Shown: one piece after another, positions 17,429 through 26,450 of the stretch | Numbering within the stretch: position 1 is the first letter of the stretch | Layout of the letters: each line of letters opens with the position of its first letter | NCBI GenBank assembly: GCA_945946665.1 | Contig: CAMEWO010000001.1 | Location: 186,001-250,000 of the forward strand | From: an uncultured Eubacterium sp. | Lineage (GTDB): Bacteria > Bacillota > Clostridia > Lachnospirales > Lachnospiraceae | DNA: 64,000 nucleotides | Reading direction: 5' to 3' | Made by a program: the position numbers and the translations under genes | The notes under the pieces: model-generated | What the model was told of the DNA's origin: nothing | The model's database searches: none | The model's input: only the letters and a program-made list of their open reading frames with translations

Positions 17429-19005
17429 TATCCAATATCTTTCAGAACGTAAGAAACAGCCTCCGCAATATCCCAGGCTTTCATTCCTGTTACACCATAT
17501 ATATCTTTTGCTTTATCTCCGGCTTTGCCGTGAATATATGAAGCAAGTGCTGCATAATAGGCTGTATTATTATCCTTAAACATACATATAGTGCCAGCCG
17601 CAATCCCTGTTAAAACATCACCAGAACCTGCTGTAGCCATTCCCGGATTGCCTGATGAATTAATATATGTTGAACTTCCGTCTGTAATAACTGAAGCTGC
17701 GTCCTTTAACAATGCCGTACAGCCATATTCTTTTGCAAGGCTTACTGCAGAAAATACAAGATTCTCCTTAATATTATCTATTGTTGTATTAAGAAGCCTT
17801 GCAGCCTCCCCCACATGAGGAGTGATTACAACATTAGGATTAAGTCTGTAATCTGCTGACCTTTCTGCATGAAGACTGGCAAGAAGATTCAGTCCGTCTG
17901 CATCCATTATAACATATCTGTTCTCTGACACTATATCCTTGTTGGCAATATAATCCAATATTATTCCCATAATAGCTTTGGCATTGTCATCTGTGGATAG
18001 TCCAGGACCTGCAATAATGCAGTCAGCCCACTGGCATAAGTCTGCCAGTTCTTCCACATTATCATTATAGATAACAGGAATTGCTTCCACAACATTCTTA
18101 AGAAGTGTATCCCTGTTATTCTCATGAGTAAATACTTTCACCAGACCACAGCCTGAACGGAGTGCTGCCTCAGCTGAAAGCACTGCTGCCCCTCCTATTG
18201 TTCTGGAGCCAGCAACAATAAGAACCTTGCCACATTTCCCCTTATCTGCTCCAGGATTTCTTCTGGGAAGATTTCTTAAATCATTATCATCAATTCCATA
18301 AACTATACGAGAATCACTTCCACCCACAGACAGGAATCTCTCAAATCCTTCTTTGATAAAGCCTATATCTGCCACCGTCACATGTCCTGCATGGCTTCTT
18401 CCCGGCTCAAGTGCCAGCCCCGTCTTATTATATCCAAAGGTAATAGTTTCTGCCGCCTTGACAGCTAATCCCTGTATTCTTCCAGTGGTGCAGTTGATTC
18501 CGGAAGGTGCATCTATGGAAAATACATACGCACCACTTTCGTTTATTTCACCTATTACCTGTGCATTAATGCCGGTAACATCACGGTTAAGTCCTACGCC
18601 AAATATAGCATCTACAATATAATTATATGAATCCAGAGGTTTGTAGTTACATCTTAAATATGGTGTTCTGTCAGTAAGTCTTTTTACAATACTTTTCTGG
18701 ATTCTGTACTCTTCTGTTCCCTCTTTCTCATCGTCCATAATAAAAACATCTGTGTAAATCTTTTCCTGGGCAAGTATTCTTGCCACTGCAAGACCATCTG
18801 CCCCATTATTGCCTGTACCACACACCACAAGAACAGGATTATTCTTTCTCAGTTCTGGCTTAACATCGGCTTTCACCTTGTCAATAACCCTGCCTGCCAC
18901 TGCCAGTGCTGCTCTTTCCATTAGAACCACAGAGGGTACTCCTATATTGTTAATTGAATACGTATCAACAGATTTTGCCTGGATACTGTTTAATAGTTCT
19001 ATCAA
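17428..19005 (-). CDS. nnr: Bifunctional NAD(P)H-hydrate epimerase / ADP-dependent dehydratase
   Basis: A 525-residue fusion that repairs hydrated NAD(P)H. The N-terminal YjeF_N epimerase domain (about 1-220) has VLVVCGTGNNGADGLAVAR and DAIFGVGLNRDVTG. The C-terminal ribokinase-like dehydratase (about 235-520) has GKVLIVAGSRTIGGAAVLSA and the nucleotide motif GNPGMATAGSGDVLTGIAAG. It lies 4 bp after the coiled-coil gene, and its stop overlaps the alr start. Its position behind the NADH-sensing repressor Rex fits a cofactor-related gene set. Confidence 0.96.
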   Translation of the reverse strand: MIELLNSIQAKSVDTYSINNIGVPSVVLMERAALAVAGRVIDKVKADVKPELRKNNPVLVVCGTGNNGADGLAVARILAQEKIYTDVFIMDDEKEGTEEYRIQKSIVKRLTDRTPYLRCNYKPLDSYNYIVDAIFGVGLNRDVTGINAQVIGEINESGAYVFSIDAPSGINCTTGRIQGLAVKAAETITFGYNKTGLALEPGRSHAGHVTVADIGFIKEGFERFLSVGGSDSRIVYGIDDNDLRNLPRRNPGADKGKCGKVLIVAGSRTIGGAAVLSAEAALRSGCGLVKVFTHENNRDTLLKNVVEAIPVIYNDNVEELADLCQWADCIIAGPGLSTDDNAKAIMGIILDYIANKDIVSENRYVIMDADGLNLLASLHAERSADYRLNPNVVITPHVGEAARLLNTTIDNIKENLVFSAVSLAKEYGCTALLKDAASVITDGSSTYINSSGNPGMATAGSGDVLTGIAAGTICMFKDNNTAYYAALASYIHGKAGDKAKDIYGVTGMKAWDIAEAVSYVLKDIG

Positions 19006-19009
19006 TTAT

Positions 19010-19609
19010 CTATTCTCCATCATTAATCTTATCTAATTCACTCATAACTTCTGGTCCCAGAATATCATGCATTCCTGAATAAAGAGCATTGTTTACATTC
19101 TCTTTATCCTGCTTAATCAGAAGATTTTTCTTAAGCTTGATTCTTGTTGTATCAATCCACTTATTAAGAACTTCCAGATCCTTCCTGTTCTCGTTTATTT
19201 TGCTGTAACACACTTTGACTGTCTCCACAAGAAGCTGTCTGTTGGCTTCTGCCAGCTTCCTTGGAAGTTCCATCTGTTCATCTTCAAGAGACTGTATTTT
19301 CTCCTTGGCTTCATATATAAGTTTCTGATTCTTACTCATCTTCTTCTGATGCCTTGGATTATCATCTTCCTCCATACAATCAACAACATTCTGTATGAGC
19401 TGTGCCTTAATCTTTTTAACGTCTGCAAGGTCGTTGGTAATCTGTCCCTGACGCTTTAACAGATCATTTACCCTGCCTTCCCAGAACTTTATCTCATCAG
19501 TCTTGCTGACCTCAGGAACAAGCTGATACCATCGCTGATCCAGGGTAAGAATAGGAATGCTTCTGGCGGCGCTTAAATCTTTAATTTTCTCATATGTAAT
19601 ATCTGCCAC
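19010..19609 (-). CDS. Coiled-coil protein of unknown function
   Basis: A 199-residue cytosolic protein starting VADITYEKIKDLSAARSIPI. Most of it is charged, heptad-like helix (about residues 40-165), for example EAKEKIQSLEDEQMELPRK. There is no known catalytic motif or membrane span. I chose the GTG at 19609 because GGAGG lies 7 bases upstream; the extra eight codons of the longer frame read through that ribosome site. It follows rex after a terminator-like hairpin and precedes nnr by 4 bp. I do not recognise the family. It may be a structural or scaffold protein. Confidence 0.85.
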   Translation of the reverse strand: MADITYEKIKDLSAARSIPILTLDQRWYQLVPEVSKTDEIKFWEGRVNDLLKRQGQITNDLADVKKIKAQLIQNVVDCMEEDDNPRHQKKMSKNQKLIYEAKEKIQSLEDEQMELPRKLAEANRQLLVETVKVCYSKINENRKDLEVLNKWIDTTRIKLKKNLLIKQDKENVNNALYSGMHDILGPEVMSELDKINDGE

Positions 19610-19633
19610 AAAAATGCCTCCTTTATTTACCAC

Positions 19634-19666
19634 AAAAAATGGTGCACTTTATCTATAAAGTACACC
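19634..19666 (-). terminator. Rho-independent terminator after rex
   Basis: GGTGCACTTTAT (19641-19652) pairs with ATAAAGTACACC (19655-19666, one G-U), giving a 12-bp stem with a 2-base loop. On the minus strand it is followed by ATTTTTT. The loop is too tight to form fully, so the stem would shorten by a pair or two. It would separate rex from the downstream genes, fully or partly. Confidence 0.8.
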
Positions 19667-19675
19667 ATTATAATA

Positions 19676-20317
19676 CTACATATTCTCATTATTCGCAATT
19701 GTATAAGAAAGTCTCATAAGGCTTTCAGACAAATGAACATTCTCCACAATAACATCATCTGGAAGGTTAAGATCAGTATGTGCAAAATTCCAGATAGCAT
19801 GCACTCCCGCCTTCACAACAACCTGTGCTACATCCTTGGCATGCTCCTTTGACAGAGTAAGAACTACAATCTCTATGTTATTATCCTCTATGAATTCAGA
19901 TATTCCACTGACATCTAAAATCTTAAGATTTCCAGCTGTCTTTCCGATAAGCTCTTTATCATTGTCGAATATACCCTTGATAATAAATCCTCTCTTTGCA
20001 AAATCACCTGACTTAACAAGTGCCTGTCCCATATTGCCTGCACCTATTATTATCATGTTATGGGTCTTGTCTAAACCGAGTATCTTACCAATCTCATCAT
20101 AAAGGTACCTCACATTGTAACCATAACCCTGCTGTCCAAATCCGCCAAAATTATTAAGATCCTGTCTTATCTGGGATGCAGTCACCTTCATCCTGACGCT
20201 TAATTCCTTCGATGAAATTCTCTCAATCCCACTTTCAATAAGCTCACCCAGATATCTGTAGTATCTTGGCAGTCTCCTTATAACAGCTGAAGATATCTTC
20301 TTGCCTTTATCTTCCAT
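19676..20317 (-). CDS. rex: Redox-sensing transcriptional repressor Rex
   Basis: A 213-residue NADH/NAD+-sensing repressor of fermentation and redox genes. An N-terminal winged helix (about 5-75, SSAVIRRLPRYYRYLGEL and VTASQIRQDLNNFGGFGQQG) is followed by a Rossmann domain with IIGAGNMGQALVKS and a C-terminal swapped helix (SLMRLSYTIANN). I chose the ATG at 20317 (GGGG 6 bases upstream); the ATG at 20329 overlaps that site. A consensus promoter and a long 5' leader (with inverted repeat 20352-20358/20372-20378) precede it. I found no clear Rex operator in the leader. Confidence 0.97.
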   Translation of the reverse strand: MEDKGKKISSAVIRRLPRYYRYLGELIESGIERISSKELSVRMKVTASQIRQDLNNFGGFGQQGYGYNVRYLYDEIGKILGLDKTHNMIIIGAGNMGQALVKSGDFAKRGFIIKGIFDNDKELIGKTAGNLKILDVSGISEFIEDNNIEIVVLTLSKEHAKDVAQVVVKAGVHAIWNFAHTDLNLPDDVIVENVHLSESLMRLSYTIANNENM

Positions 20318-20428
20318 CTTAATCCCCATTTCTGAGCGACTGTTATCTCAACTGTCTGCTTTCGCTCAAAACAGACAGACTAGCAAATGCTTTACACAAA
20401 ATTAACATCTCAGATTTCATTGAGTAAA

Positions 20429-20457
20429 ATTATACACCAGTGTTAATATTTTGTCAA
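20429..20457 (-). promoter_or_regulatory. Consensus sigma-A promoter for rex
   Basis: On the minus strand: TTGACA (20457-20452), exactly 17 bp, and TATAAT (20434-20429). Both boxes are perfect matches. It is just past the stop of the DEAD-box gene and leaves a 5' leader of about 105 bases. Confidence 0.92.
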
Positions 20458-20468
20458 AACCATGTAAA

Positions 20469-22109
20469 TTATTTCTTTTTCCTGCTCTTTGTTTTCTCTG
20501 TTCTGGCTGGCGTTCTTCCTTTTTTCTTTCCTGCGCCGGTGGCTTTCTCCATGTTAATTGTACGTCCGTTAATTGTAACATTTTCCATAGCTTCAAGTAC
20601 CGCATCCGCATACCTTGATGGTACTTCTACAAATGTATAGCTATCAAGCATATCAATAGAACCAACCAGCTTTCCTGGGATTCCTGATTCTCCTGCAATA
20701 GCTCCCAGAATATTGCCCGGCTTTATCTTGTCCTTTTTTCCCACATTTATAAACAGTCTGACCATACCCTTCCTGTCAGCATTCAGGTCATAATGCACAT
20801 CCTCTACTTCCATGCGGTCCGACAAACTGTCCCCTATATGCATTTTTAACAATGCTGCTGCCAGATCCATACAGGTATAATCTTCAAGATTCAGCTGGTT
20901 TTCAATATATTCAACATATTCAGACAATCCTCCGTCCTCAACAGTTTTTCTAATGTCTGAAAAAACCTGTTCCATCTTGGTATTCTTAACATCATCCATG
21001 GATGGAACTGGCTTTGCCTTAATTTTTGTCTTGCAGTAATGTTCTATATCCTTCAGCTTATAGGCCTCTTTCCCAGATACAAAGGAAAGTGCAACGCCTC
21101 CTCTTCCTGCACGGCCTGTTCTTCCGATACGATGTACGTAATACTCCTCATCCTGTGGTAAATCATAATTAAAGACAATATCCACATCATCCACATCAAT
21201 TCCTCTTGCAGCCACATCTGTAGCAATAAGGATCTCTGTCTTGCCACTTCTGAAATCCGCCATAACCCTGTCTCTCTGCTGCTGTTTCATATCACCATGA
21301 ATTCCGTCTGCAAAATATCCTCTGCCCTTAAGTTCTGAAATAAGTTCATCCACCTGCTTCTTGGTATTACAGAAAACAATTGACAGCTTTGGATTATATA
21401 TATCAACCAGTCTGCAAAGAAGCTCTGTCTTATTTTTCTGCCTTACCTCATAGTAATACTGCTCAATATTCTTTACTGTAAGTTCTTTTCTTACGACCTT
21501 TACAATCTGTGGATTATTAAGGAATTTAGCAGCAATATCAAGAATCGGCTTTGGCATTGTGGCGGAAAACATAACAGTCTGTCTCTCTGCAGGTGTATCA
21601 GAAAGAATCGTCTCCATATCCTCCCTGAATCCCATATCAAGCATTTCATCTGCCTCGTCCAGAACAACCATTTTCACATCATCAAATTTCACAGTCTTAC
21701 GTCTCATATGATCCATGACACGGCCTGGTGTACCTACAATAATCTGCACTCCATTTTTCAAAGACTTTATCTGCTTAACTATCTCCTGTCCTCCATACAC
21801 AGGCAGCACCTTAATGTCACTCATATACTTGGCAAGCTTTCTAATCTCATCAGCCACCTGTACAGCCAGTTCCCGTGTTGGACATAATATTACAGCCTGG
21901 GGTTTCTTCAGCTCCGGCTTAATCATGGAAAGCACTGGTATAGAATAGGCTGCTGTCTTTCCTGTTCCTGTCTGTGCCTGTCCAATTACATCTTCCCCTT
22001 CTAAAAGCTGTGGTATAGCCTGGGCCTGGATTGGGGAAGCTTCCTCAAATCCCATGTCCTCAACAGCTCTCATTATTCTTGCATCTATGTTTAATTCTTC
22101 AAATTTCAT
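20469..22109 (-). CDS. DEAD-box RNA helicase with DbpA-type RNA-binding domain
   Basis: A 546-residue CshA/DeaD-like helicase. Motifs visible in order are the Q motif (FEEASPIQAQAIP), Walker A AQTGTGKTAAYS, PTRELAVQ, TPGRVMDHM, DEAD (VVLDEADEMLDMG), SAT (MFSATMP), and HRIGRTGRAGRGG. The C-terminal region (about 455-525, LFINVGKKDKIKPGNILGAI) is a DbpA RNA-binding domain, and the tail is basic (GKKKGRTPARTEKTKSRKKK). DbpA/YxiN relatives act on 23S rRNA in ribosome assembly, while CshA-like ones act in RNA decay. I chose the ATG at 22109 (GGAG 6 bases upstream). The gene is monocistronic with a good promoter. Confidence 0.95.
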   Translation of the reverse strand: MKFEELNIDARIMRAVEDMGFEEASPIQAQAIPQLLEGEDVIGQAQTGTGKTAAYSIPVLSMIKPELKKPQAVILCPTRELAVQVADEIRKLAKYMSDIKVLPVYGGQEIVKQIKSLKNGVQIIVGTPGRVMDHMRRKTVKFDDVKMVVLDEADEMLDMGFREDMETILSDTPAERQTVMFSATMPKPILDIAAKFLNNPQIVKVVRKELTVKNIEQYYYEVRQKNKTELLCRLVDIYNPKLSIVFCNTKKQVDELISELKGRGYFADGIHGDMKQQQRDRVMADFRSGKTEILIATDVAARGIDVDDVDIVFNYDLPQDEEYYVHRIGRTGRAGRGGVALSFVSGKEAYKLKDIEHYCKTKIKAKPVPSMDDVKNTKMEQVFSDIRKTVEDGGLSEYVEYIENQLNLEDYTCMDLAAALLKMHIGDSLSDRMEVEDVHYDLNADRKGMVRLFINVGKKDKIKPGNILGAIAGESGIPGKLVGSIDMLDSYTFVEVPSRYADAVLEAMENVTINGRTINMEKATGAGKKKGRTPARTEKTKSRKKK

Positions 22110-22173
22110 AATAAGCTCCATGTTCCATTTCTTTTTCCTGAATTTAAATCAGCTCTGTTAACGCAGTTTTTTA

Positions 22174-22202
22174 ATTCTATAACAAAACCGACTGGAAGTC
22201 AA
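22174..22202 (-). promoter_or_regulatory. Sigma-A promoter for the DEAD-box helicase gene
   Basis: On the minus strand: TTGACT (22202-22197), 17 bp, and TAGAAT (22179-22174), 65 bp before the start codon. The leader is long enough for cold-shock-type regulation, but I see no specific element. Confidence 0.75.
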
Positions 22203-22293
22203 AAAGACTTTACAACAATCATCACAAATTGTTATTATATGTTGTAAATGCCAAAAGAAATAATTGTCTGAATATATACAAGGAGCAATAAAA

Positions 22294-24222
22294 ATGGTTT
22301 TATCATGCAGTCATATCAGTAAATCCTTTGGAACGGATGAAATAATAAAAGATGCAACATTTAACATAGAGGACAGGGAAAAGGCTGCCATAATAGGCAT
22401 TAATGGCGCGGGAAAATCCACTCTCCTTAAAATTATTGTGGGAGAACTGTCAGCAGACCAGGGTGAAGTGGCATTTGCCAAAGATTCCACCTACGGATAC
22501 CTTGCACAGCATCAGAATCTTTCATCTGACAACAGCATATATGACGAAGTATTATCCACAAGACAGGATATCTTATCCATGGAGGCTTCAATCAGGCGCA
22601 TGGAAGAAGATATGAATAATCTGTCAGGAAATGAACTTGATACTCTTATGGAACAGTACACCCGTCTGACCCATGATTTTGACCTGGCTGGAGGATACGC
22701 ATACAGAAGTGAAGTCACAGGAGTATTAAAAGGACTTGGCTTTAGTGAGAATGATTTTTCCCTGAATGTCAATACCCTGTCCGGCGGTCAGAAAACAAGA
22801 GTTGCACTTAGCAAGCTCCTGCTTTCAAAGCCTGATATAATCCTTCTCGATGAGCCTACAAACCACCTGGACATGAGTTCCATATCATGGCTGGAAGGTT
22901 TTCTGTCTGACTACAAAGGCAGTGTTATTATCGTTGCCCATGACAGATATTTCCTTGACAAAATTGTATCCAAAGTCATTGAGATAGACAATGGAACTGT
23001 TACAACATTTTCTGGAAATTATACTGATTATGCTTCAAAAAAGGCCGTTTTGAGAAATATGCAGCTTAAGGCATATATGAACCAGCAAAGAGAGATAAAG
23101 CACCAGGAAGAGGTCATCACCAAACTCAAGCAGTTTAACAGGGAAAAATCCATTAAACGTGCTGAAAGCCGTGAGAAGATGCTTGATAAAATCCAGATTC
23201 TTGACAAACCAACAGAGCTTAATGATAAGATGAATATCCGTCTGGAGCCGGGAATTGAAAGCGGAAACGATGTACTTAAGGTAACAGGATTATCCAAGGC
23301 ATTTGACAGCAACAGACTTTTTAATGATATTTCCTTTGAGATTAAAAAAGGAGAAAGGGTTGCCCTTATCGGTAATAACGGAACAGGAAAAACCACTATC
23401 CTTAAGATACTTAATGGTATTATACCAGCAGACAGCGGTGTTGTTGAACTGGGATCCAATGTATATATTGGCTACTATGACCAGGAACATCATGTACTGG
23501 ACCCTGACAAAACTTTATTCCAGGAGATTCAGGATGCATATCCTGACCTTAATAACACAAAGATAAGAAGTACCCTGGCAGCATTTTTATTTACAGGGGA
23601 CGATGTATTTAAATACATACGTGAACTGTCTGGTGGTGAGAAAGGCAGGGTTTCCCTGGCAAAGCTTATGCTCTCCAATGCCAATCTGCTTATACTGGAT
23701 GAGCCTACCAACCATCTGGATATCACCTCTAAGGAGATACTTGAAAATGCACTGAACAGCTATACAGGAACTGTTCTTTATGTTTCCCATGACAGATATT
23801 TCATTAATTCTACATCCACAAGAATTCTTGAACTTACTGCCAATACCCTTGTAAACTACATTGGAAACTACGACTACTATCTTGAAAAGAAAGACATACT
23901 CACAGCAGCTGCCATTAAGGAATCCGGTTCACTTCCTGAATCTGATAACTCCTCTGTTTCGTCTAATACTAAAGAACAGTGGCTTTCTTCTAAAGAAGAG
24001 CAGGCAAGACTTAAAAAGCTAAAAAATAACCTTGCAAGGGTGGAGGAACAGATATCATCCATCGAAGAAAGACTCAAAGAAATTGATAAGGAATATATGA
24101 ACCCTGACATCGGAAGTAACACCGGCAGGCTGATGGAGCTTCACAAAGAAAAGGAAAAACTTGATGAAAAGCTGAATAATCTATATGAACAATGGGAGGA
24201 AATCTCCATGGAAATTGGTTGA
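22294..24222 (+). CDS. ABC-F family ATPase
   Basis: A 642-residue soluble protein with two ABC ATPase domains and no membrane spans, the ABC-F type that binds the ribosomal E site to aid translation or protect from antibiotics. Domain 1 has INGAGKSTLLK and LSGGQKTRVALSKLL; the linker (about 235-300, rich in Lys/Gln/Arg) is the P-site tRNA-interaction motif region; domain 2 has GNNGTGKTTILK and LSGGEKGRVSLAKLM. A C-terminal coiled coil (about 560-640) follows. I chose the ATG at 22294 (AGGAG 8 bases upstream) over 22264. It resembles YdiF-like housekeeping members. The stop codon lies inside the -35 box of the HU promoter. Confidence 0.93.
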   Translation: MVLSCSHISKSFGTDEIIKDATFNIEDREKAAIIGINGAGKSTLLKIIVGELSADQGEVAFAKDSTYGYLAQHQNLSSDNSIYDEVLSTRQDILSMEASIRRMEEDMNNLSGNELDTLMEQYTRLTHDFDLAGGYAYRSEVTGVLKGLGFSENDFSLNVNTLSGGQKTRVALSKLLLSKPDIILLDEPTNHLDMSSISWLEGFLSDYKGSVIIVAHDRYFLDKIVSKVIEIDNGTVTTFSGNYTDYASKKAVLRNMQLKAYMNQQREIKHQEEVITKLKQFNREKSIKRAESREKMLDKIQILDKPTELNDKMNIRLEPGIESGNDVLKVTGLSKAFDSNRLFNDISFEIKKGERVALIGNNGTGKTTILKILNGIIPADSGVVELGSNVYIGYYDQEHHVLDPDKTLFQEIQDAYPDLNNTKIRSTLAAFLFTGDDVFKYIRELSGGEKGRVSLAKLMLSNANLLILDEPTNHLDITSKEILENALNSYTGTVLYVSHDRYFINSTSTRILELTANTLVNYIGNYDYYLEKKDILTAAAIKESGSLPESDNSSVSSNTKEQWLSSKEEQARLKKLKNNLARVEEQISSIEERLKEIDKEYMNPDIGSNTGRLMELHKEKEKLDEKLNNLYEQWEEISMEIG

Positions 24223-24247
24223 CAAACCATCTGTGTGGTTGTATAAA
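24219..24247 (+). promoter_or_regulatory. Sigma-A promoter for the HU gene
   Basis: TTGACA (24219-24224), 17 bp, and TATAAA (24242-24247). The TGA within the -35 box is the stop codon of the ABC-F gene, so the promoter is embedded at the gene's very end. Confidence 0.88.
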
Positions 24248-24293
24248 TAGCTTATATACTATGTTCTTAAATATAAAAGGAGGGGTTTTATCT

Positions 24294-24572
24294 ATGAACA
24301 AAAGTGAATTAGTTGCAGCAATGGCTGCCAAGTCTGAATTATCAAAGAAGGATGCTGAAAAGGCTCTTAAGGCTTTTACTGAAGTTGTTTCAGAGAAGTT
24401 AAAGAAGGGTGAGAAAATTCAGCTTGTTGGCTTTGGTACATTTGAGACAACAAAGAGGGCTGCCAGAAAGGGCAAGAATCCACAGACAGGAAAGGCTATC
24501 AAGATTGCTGCCTGCACTGCACCAAAATTCAAAGCTGGTAAGGGTTTAAAGGATGCTGTAAACAAGAAGTAA
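24294..24572 (+). CDS. hup: HU-family DNA-binding protein
   Basis: A 92-residue nucleoid protein. MNKSELVAAMAAKSELSKKDAEKAL forms the helical dimer core. KIQLVGFGTFETTKRAARKGKNPQTGK is the beta arm with the RxGxNPQTG-type signature and the Pro that kinks DNA. GGAGG lies 10 bases before the ATG. It has its own strong promoter and terminator, consistent with a highly expressed monocistronic gene. The AAG/GGT-rich codon use also suggests high expression. Confidence 0.97.
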   Translation: MNKSELVAAMAAKSELSKKDAEKALKAFTEVVSEKLKKGEKIQLVGFGTFETTKRAARKGKNPQTGKAIKIAACTAPKFKAGKGLKDAVNKK

Positions 24573-24633
24573 TTCTTTAAAGAAAATCGTATGGCAGTTA
24601 ACTGCTTTCATGCCGATTAATTATCTGCTGATT

Positions 24634-24672
24634 ATGGACCATGTATGAGATTTTCATCATGGTCCATTTTTA
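24634..24672 (+). terminator. Rho-independent terminator after HU
   Basis: ATGGACCATG (24634-24643) pairs with CATGGTCCAT (24658-24667), with an extra inner ATGA/TCAT pairing, followed by TTTTAAT. Confidence 0.88.
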
Positions 24673-24720
24673 ATAAACCTTAAACTATGACGCAGAAGCG
24701 TCTAAAGAATGGAGACGTAT

Positions 24721-25170
24721 ATGGAAATTGAACGTAAATTTCTTGTTTCATCACTGCCGGAAAATCTGCAGTCATACCCTTGCAGGGTTATTGAGCAGGG
24801 ATATCTGTGTACCAATCCTGTTGTCAGGGTAAGAAAAGATAATGACAGTTTCTATCTGACCTACAAAGGAAAAGGAATGATGGCAAGGGAGGAATATAAC
24901 CTGCCCCTTACTGAAGAAGCATACTCCCATCTTATTGGGAAAGCTGATGGAAATATTATTACCAAACACAGATATGAAATTCCTGATGGCAATGGTTACA
25001 CTATTGAACTGGATATATTTGACGGAGTATTTTCAGGTACTGTACTGGCAGAAGTAGAATTTGCCAGCGTTGAAGATGCCAATAATTATATTTTACCAGA
25101 CTGGTTTTCAGAAGATGTGACTAATAACAAAGATTATCACAACAGCAATATGAGTAAGAAAAGGATTTGA
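24721..25170 (+). CDS. CYTH-domain phosphohydrolase (triphosphate tunnel family)
   Basis: A 149-residue CYTH protein. It starts with the hallmark MEIERKFLV (ExExK), then has PVVRVRKDNDSFYLTYKGKG, EEYNLPL, KHRYEIP, YTIELDIFDG and LAEVEFAS, the charged strand residues that line the tunnel and bind triphosphate and metal. Relatives hydrolyse inorganic triphosphate or thiamine triphosphate. I chose the ATG at 24721 (GGAGACGTAT upstream). It overlaps the expected ribosome site of the ClC gene, so the two are probably one transcript. Confidence 0.9.
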   Translation: MEIERKFLVSSLPENLQSYPCRVIEQGYLCTNPVVRVRKDNDSFYLTYKGKGMMAREEYNLPLTEEAYSHLIGKADGNIITKHRYEIPDGNGYTIELDIFDGVFSGTVLAEVEFASVEDANNYILPDWFSEDVTNNKDYHNSNMSKKRI

Positions 25171-25175
25171 CAACA

Positions 25176-26450
25176 ATGAAATCAATTTTTTCCAGTGACA
25201 GTTTCAAAGTAACAAAACAGCGTTTAGAAATGGCCATTCTTGTATTTTTAAAATGGGTTGCCATATCTGTTATCATTGGCGTTGCAACAGGACTTATCGG
25301 TTCGTTGTTCGGGCTTGGACTTTCCTTTGTAACTAACTTAAGAACCAGCCATTCATGGCTGTTATTTCTTCTGCCTGCAGCAGGTTTAATTATTGTATTC
25401 ATTTACAACATAACAGGCAGCAGCAATAACAAGGGAACTAATCTTGTCATCACCGCAATCCAGTCCAATGAAGAGGTTCCGGGAAAGGTTGCGCCTTTAA
25501 TCATAATATCTACTCTTCTCACCCATCTGTGTGGTGGTTCTGCGGGAAGAGAAGGTGCTGCACTTCAGATTGGAGGTTCTGTAGGAAATGAACTGGCGAA
25601 GTTTTTCGCGCTGGATGAAAAGGACACAAGAATTTTAATAATGTGTGGAATGAGTGGCTGTTTTGCAGCACTTTTCGGCACACCAATTGCTGCCACAATC
25701 TTTTCCATGGAAGTAATCAGTGTGGGAATAATGTACTATGCTGCTCTGGTTCCATGTACTCTTTCTGCAATTATTGGTGCCGGAATATCATCTTTATTCC
25801 ATCTTCATTCAGCCCATTATGATATTGGAATTCTTCCTGCATTTACAATATCTACTGTAGTTAAGCTTATGGTTATCTCCATGATATTTGCACTTGCAAG
25901 TATAGTATTCTGTATTGTACTCCATAAGACATCAGCTCTTTTCAACAAGCATTTTCCTGTTCCATATATCAGGATTATATTTGCAGCTATATTTATAATT
26001 GCACTGAGGTTTTTAACAGGAACTGATGCTTATCTTGGTGCAGGAACAGAAATAATTGACCAGAGCTTTGTAACGCAAAGTGTATGGTGGGCATGTATTT
26101 TAAAGATTTTATTCACAGCCATTACTCTGGGTGGAGGATTCAAGGGCGGAGAGATTGTACCAACTCTTTTTATTGGAGCAACTCTTGGCAGCTTCTTAGG
26201 CCCTGTATTTGGTCTTCCTGTAGGCTTATGTGCAGCCTGTGGAATGGTTACTGTATTCTGTGGAGTAACTAACTGCCCTGTAACATCTCTTATTCTGTCA
26301 ATAGAAATGTTTGGCGGGGAAAGCATTAAATTCTGTATGGTATGTATTGCTATAGGGTATCTTCTTTCTGGATATTACAGTCTGTATAACAGCCAGAAGA
26401 TTATGTACTCAAAATATAAGACGGAGTATGTCAATAAAAATACACATTAG
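25176..26450 (+). CDS. ClC-family chloride channel or H+/anion antiporter
   Basis: A 424-residue integral membrane protein with about ten or more helices. ClC selectivity-filter segments are visible: GGSAGREGAALQIGGSVGN (GKEGP-type), and GGGFKGGEIVPTLFIGATLG (the GxFxP-type loop). No C-terminal CBS domain is present. I chose the ATG at 25176; a TTG at 25167 overlaps the CYTH stop. The gluE-type glutamate occurs in GREGA. Transporters with this short form exchange Cl- or F- for H+. Which ion is carried is not decided. The gene ends next to the palindrome region and faces the substrate-binding lipoprotein gene. Confidence 0.93.
   Translation: MKSIFSSDSFKVTKQRLEMAILVFLKWVAISVIIGVATGLIGSLFGLGLSFVTNLRTSHSWLLFLLPAAGLIIVFIYNITGSSNNKGTNLVITAIQSNEEVPGKVAPLIIISTLLTHLCGGSAGREGAALQIGGSVGNELAKFFALDEKDTRILIMCGMSGCFAALFGTPIAATIFSMEVISVGIMYYAALVPCTLSAIIGAGISSLFHLHSAHYDIGILPAFTISTVVKLMVISMIFALASIVFCIVLHKTSALFNKHFPVPYIRIIFAAIFIIALRFLTGTDAYLGAGTEIIDQSFVTQSVWWACILKILFTAITLGGGFKGGEIVPTLFIGATLGSFLGPVFGLPVGLCAACGMVTVFCGVTNCPVTSLILSIEMFGGESIKFCMVCIAIGYLLSGYYSLYNSQKIMYSKYKTEYVNKNTH

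Noticed and set aside
20330-20468. A Rex operator (TTGTTAA-N4-TTAACAA) in the rex leader
   Set aside because: Only partial half-sites (GTTAA, GTGTAA) are present with the wrong spacing.
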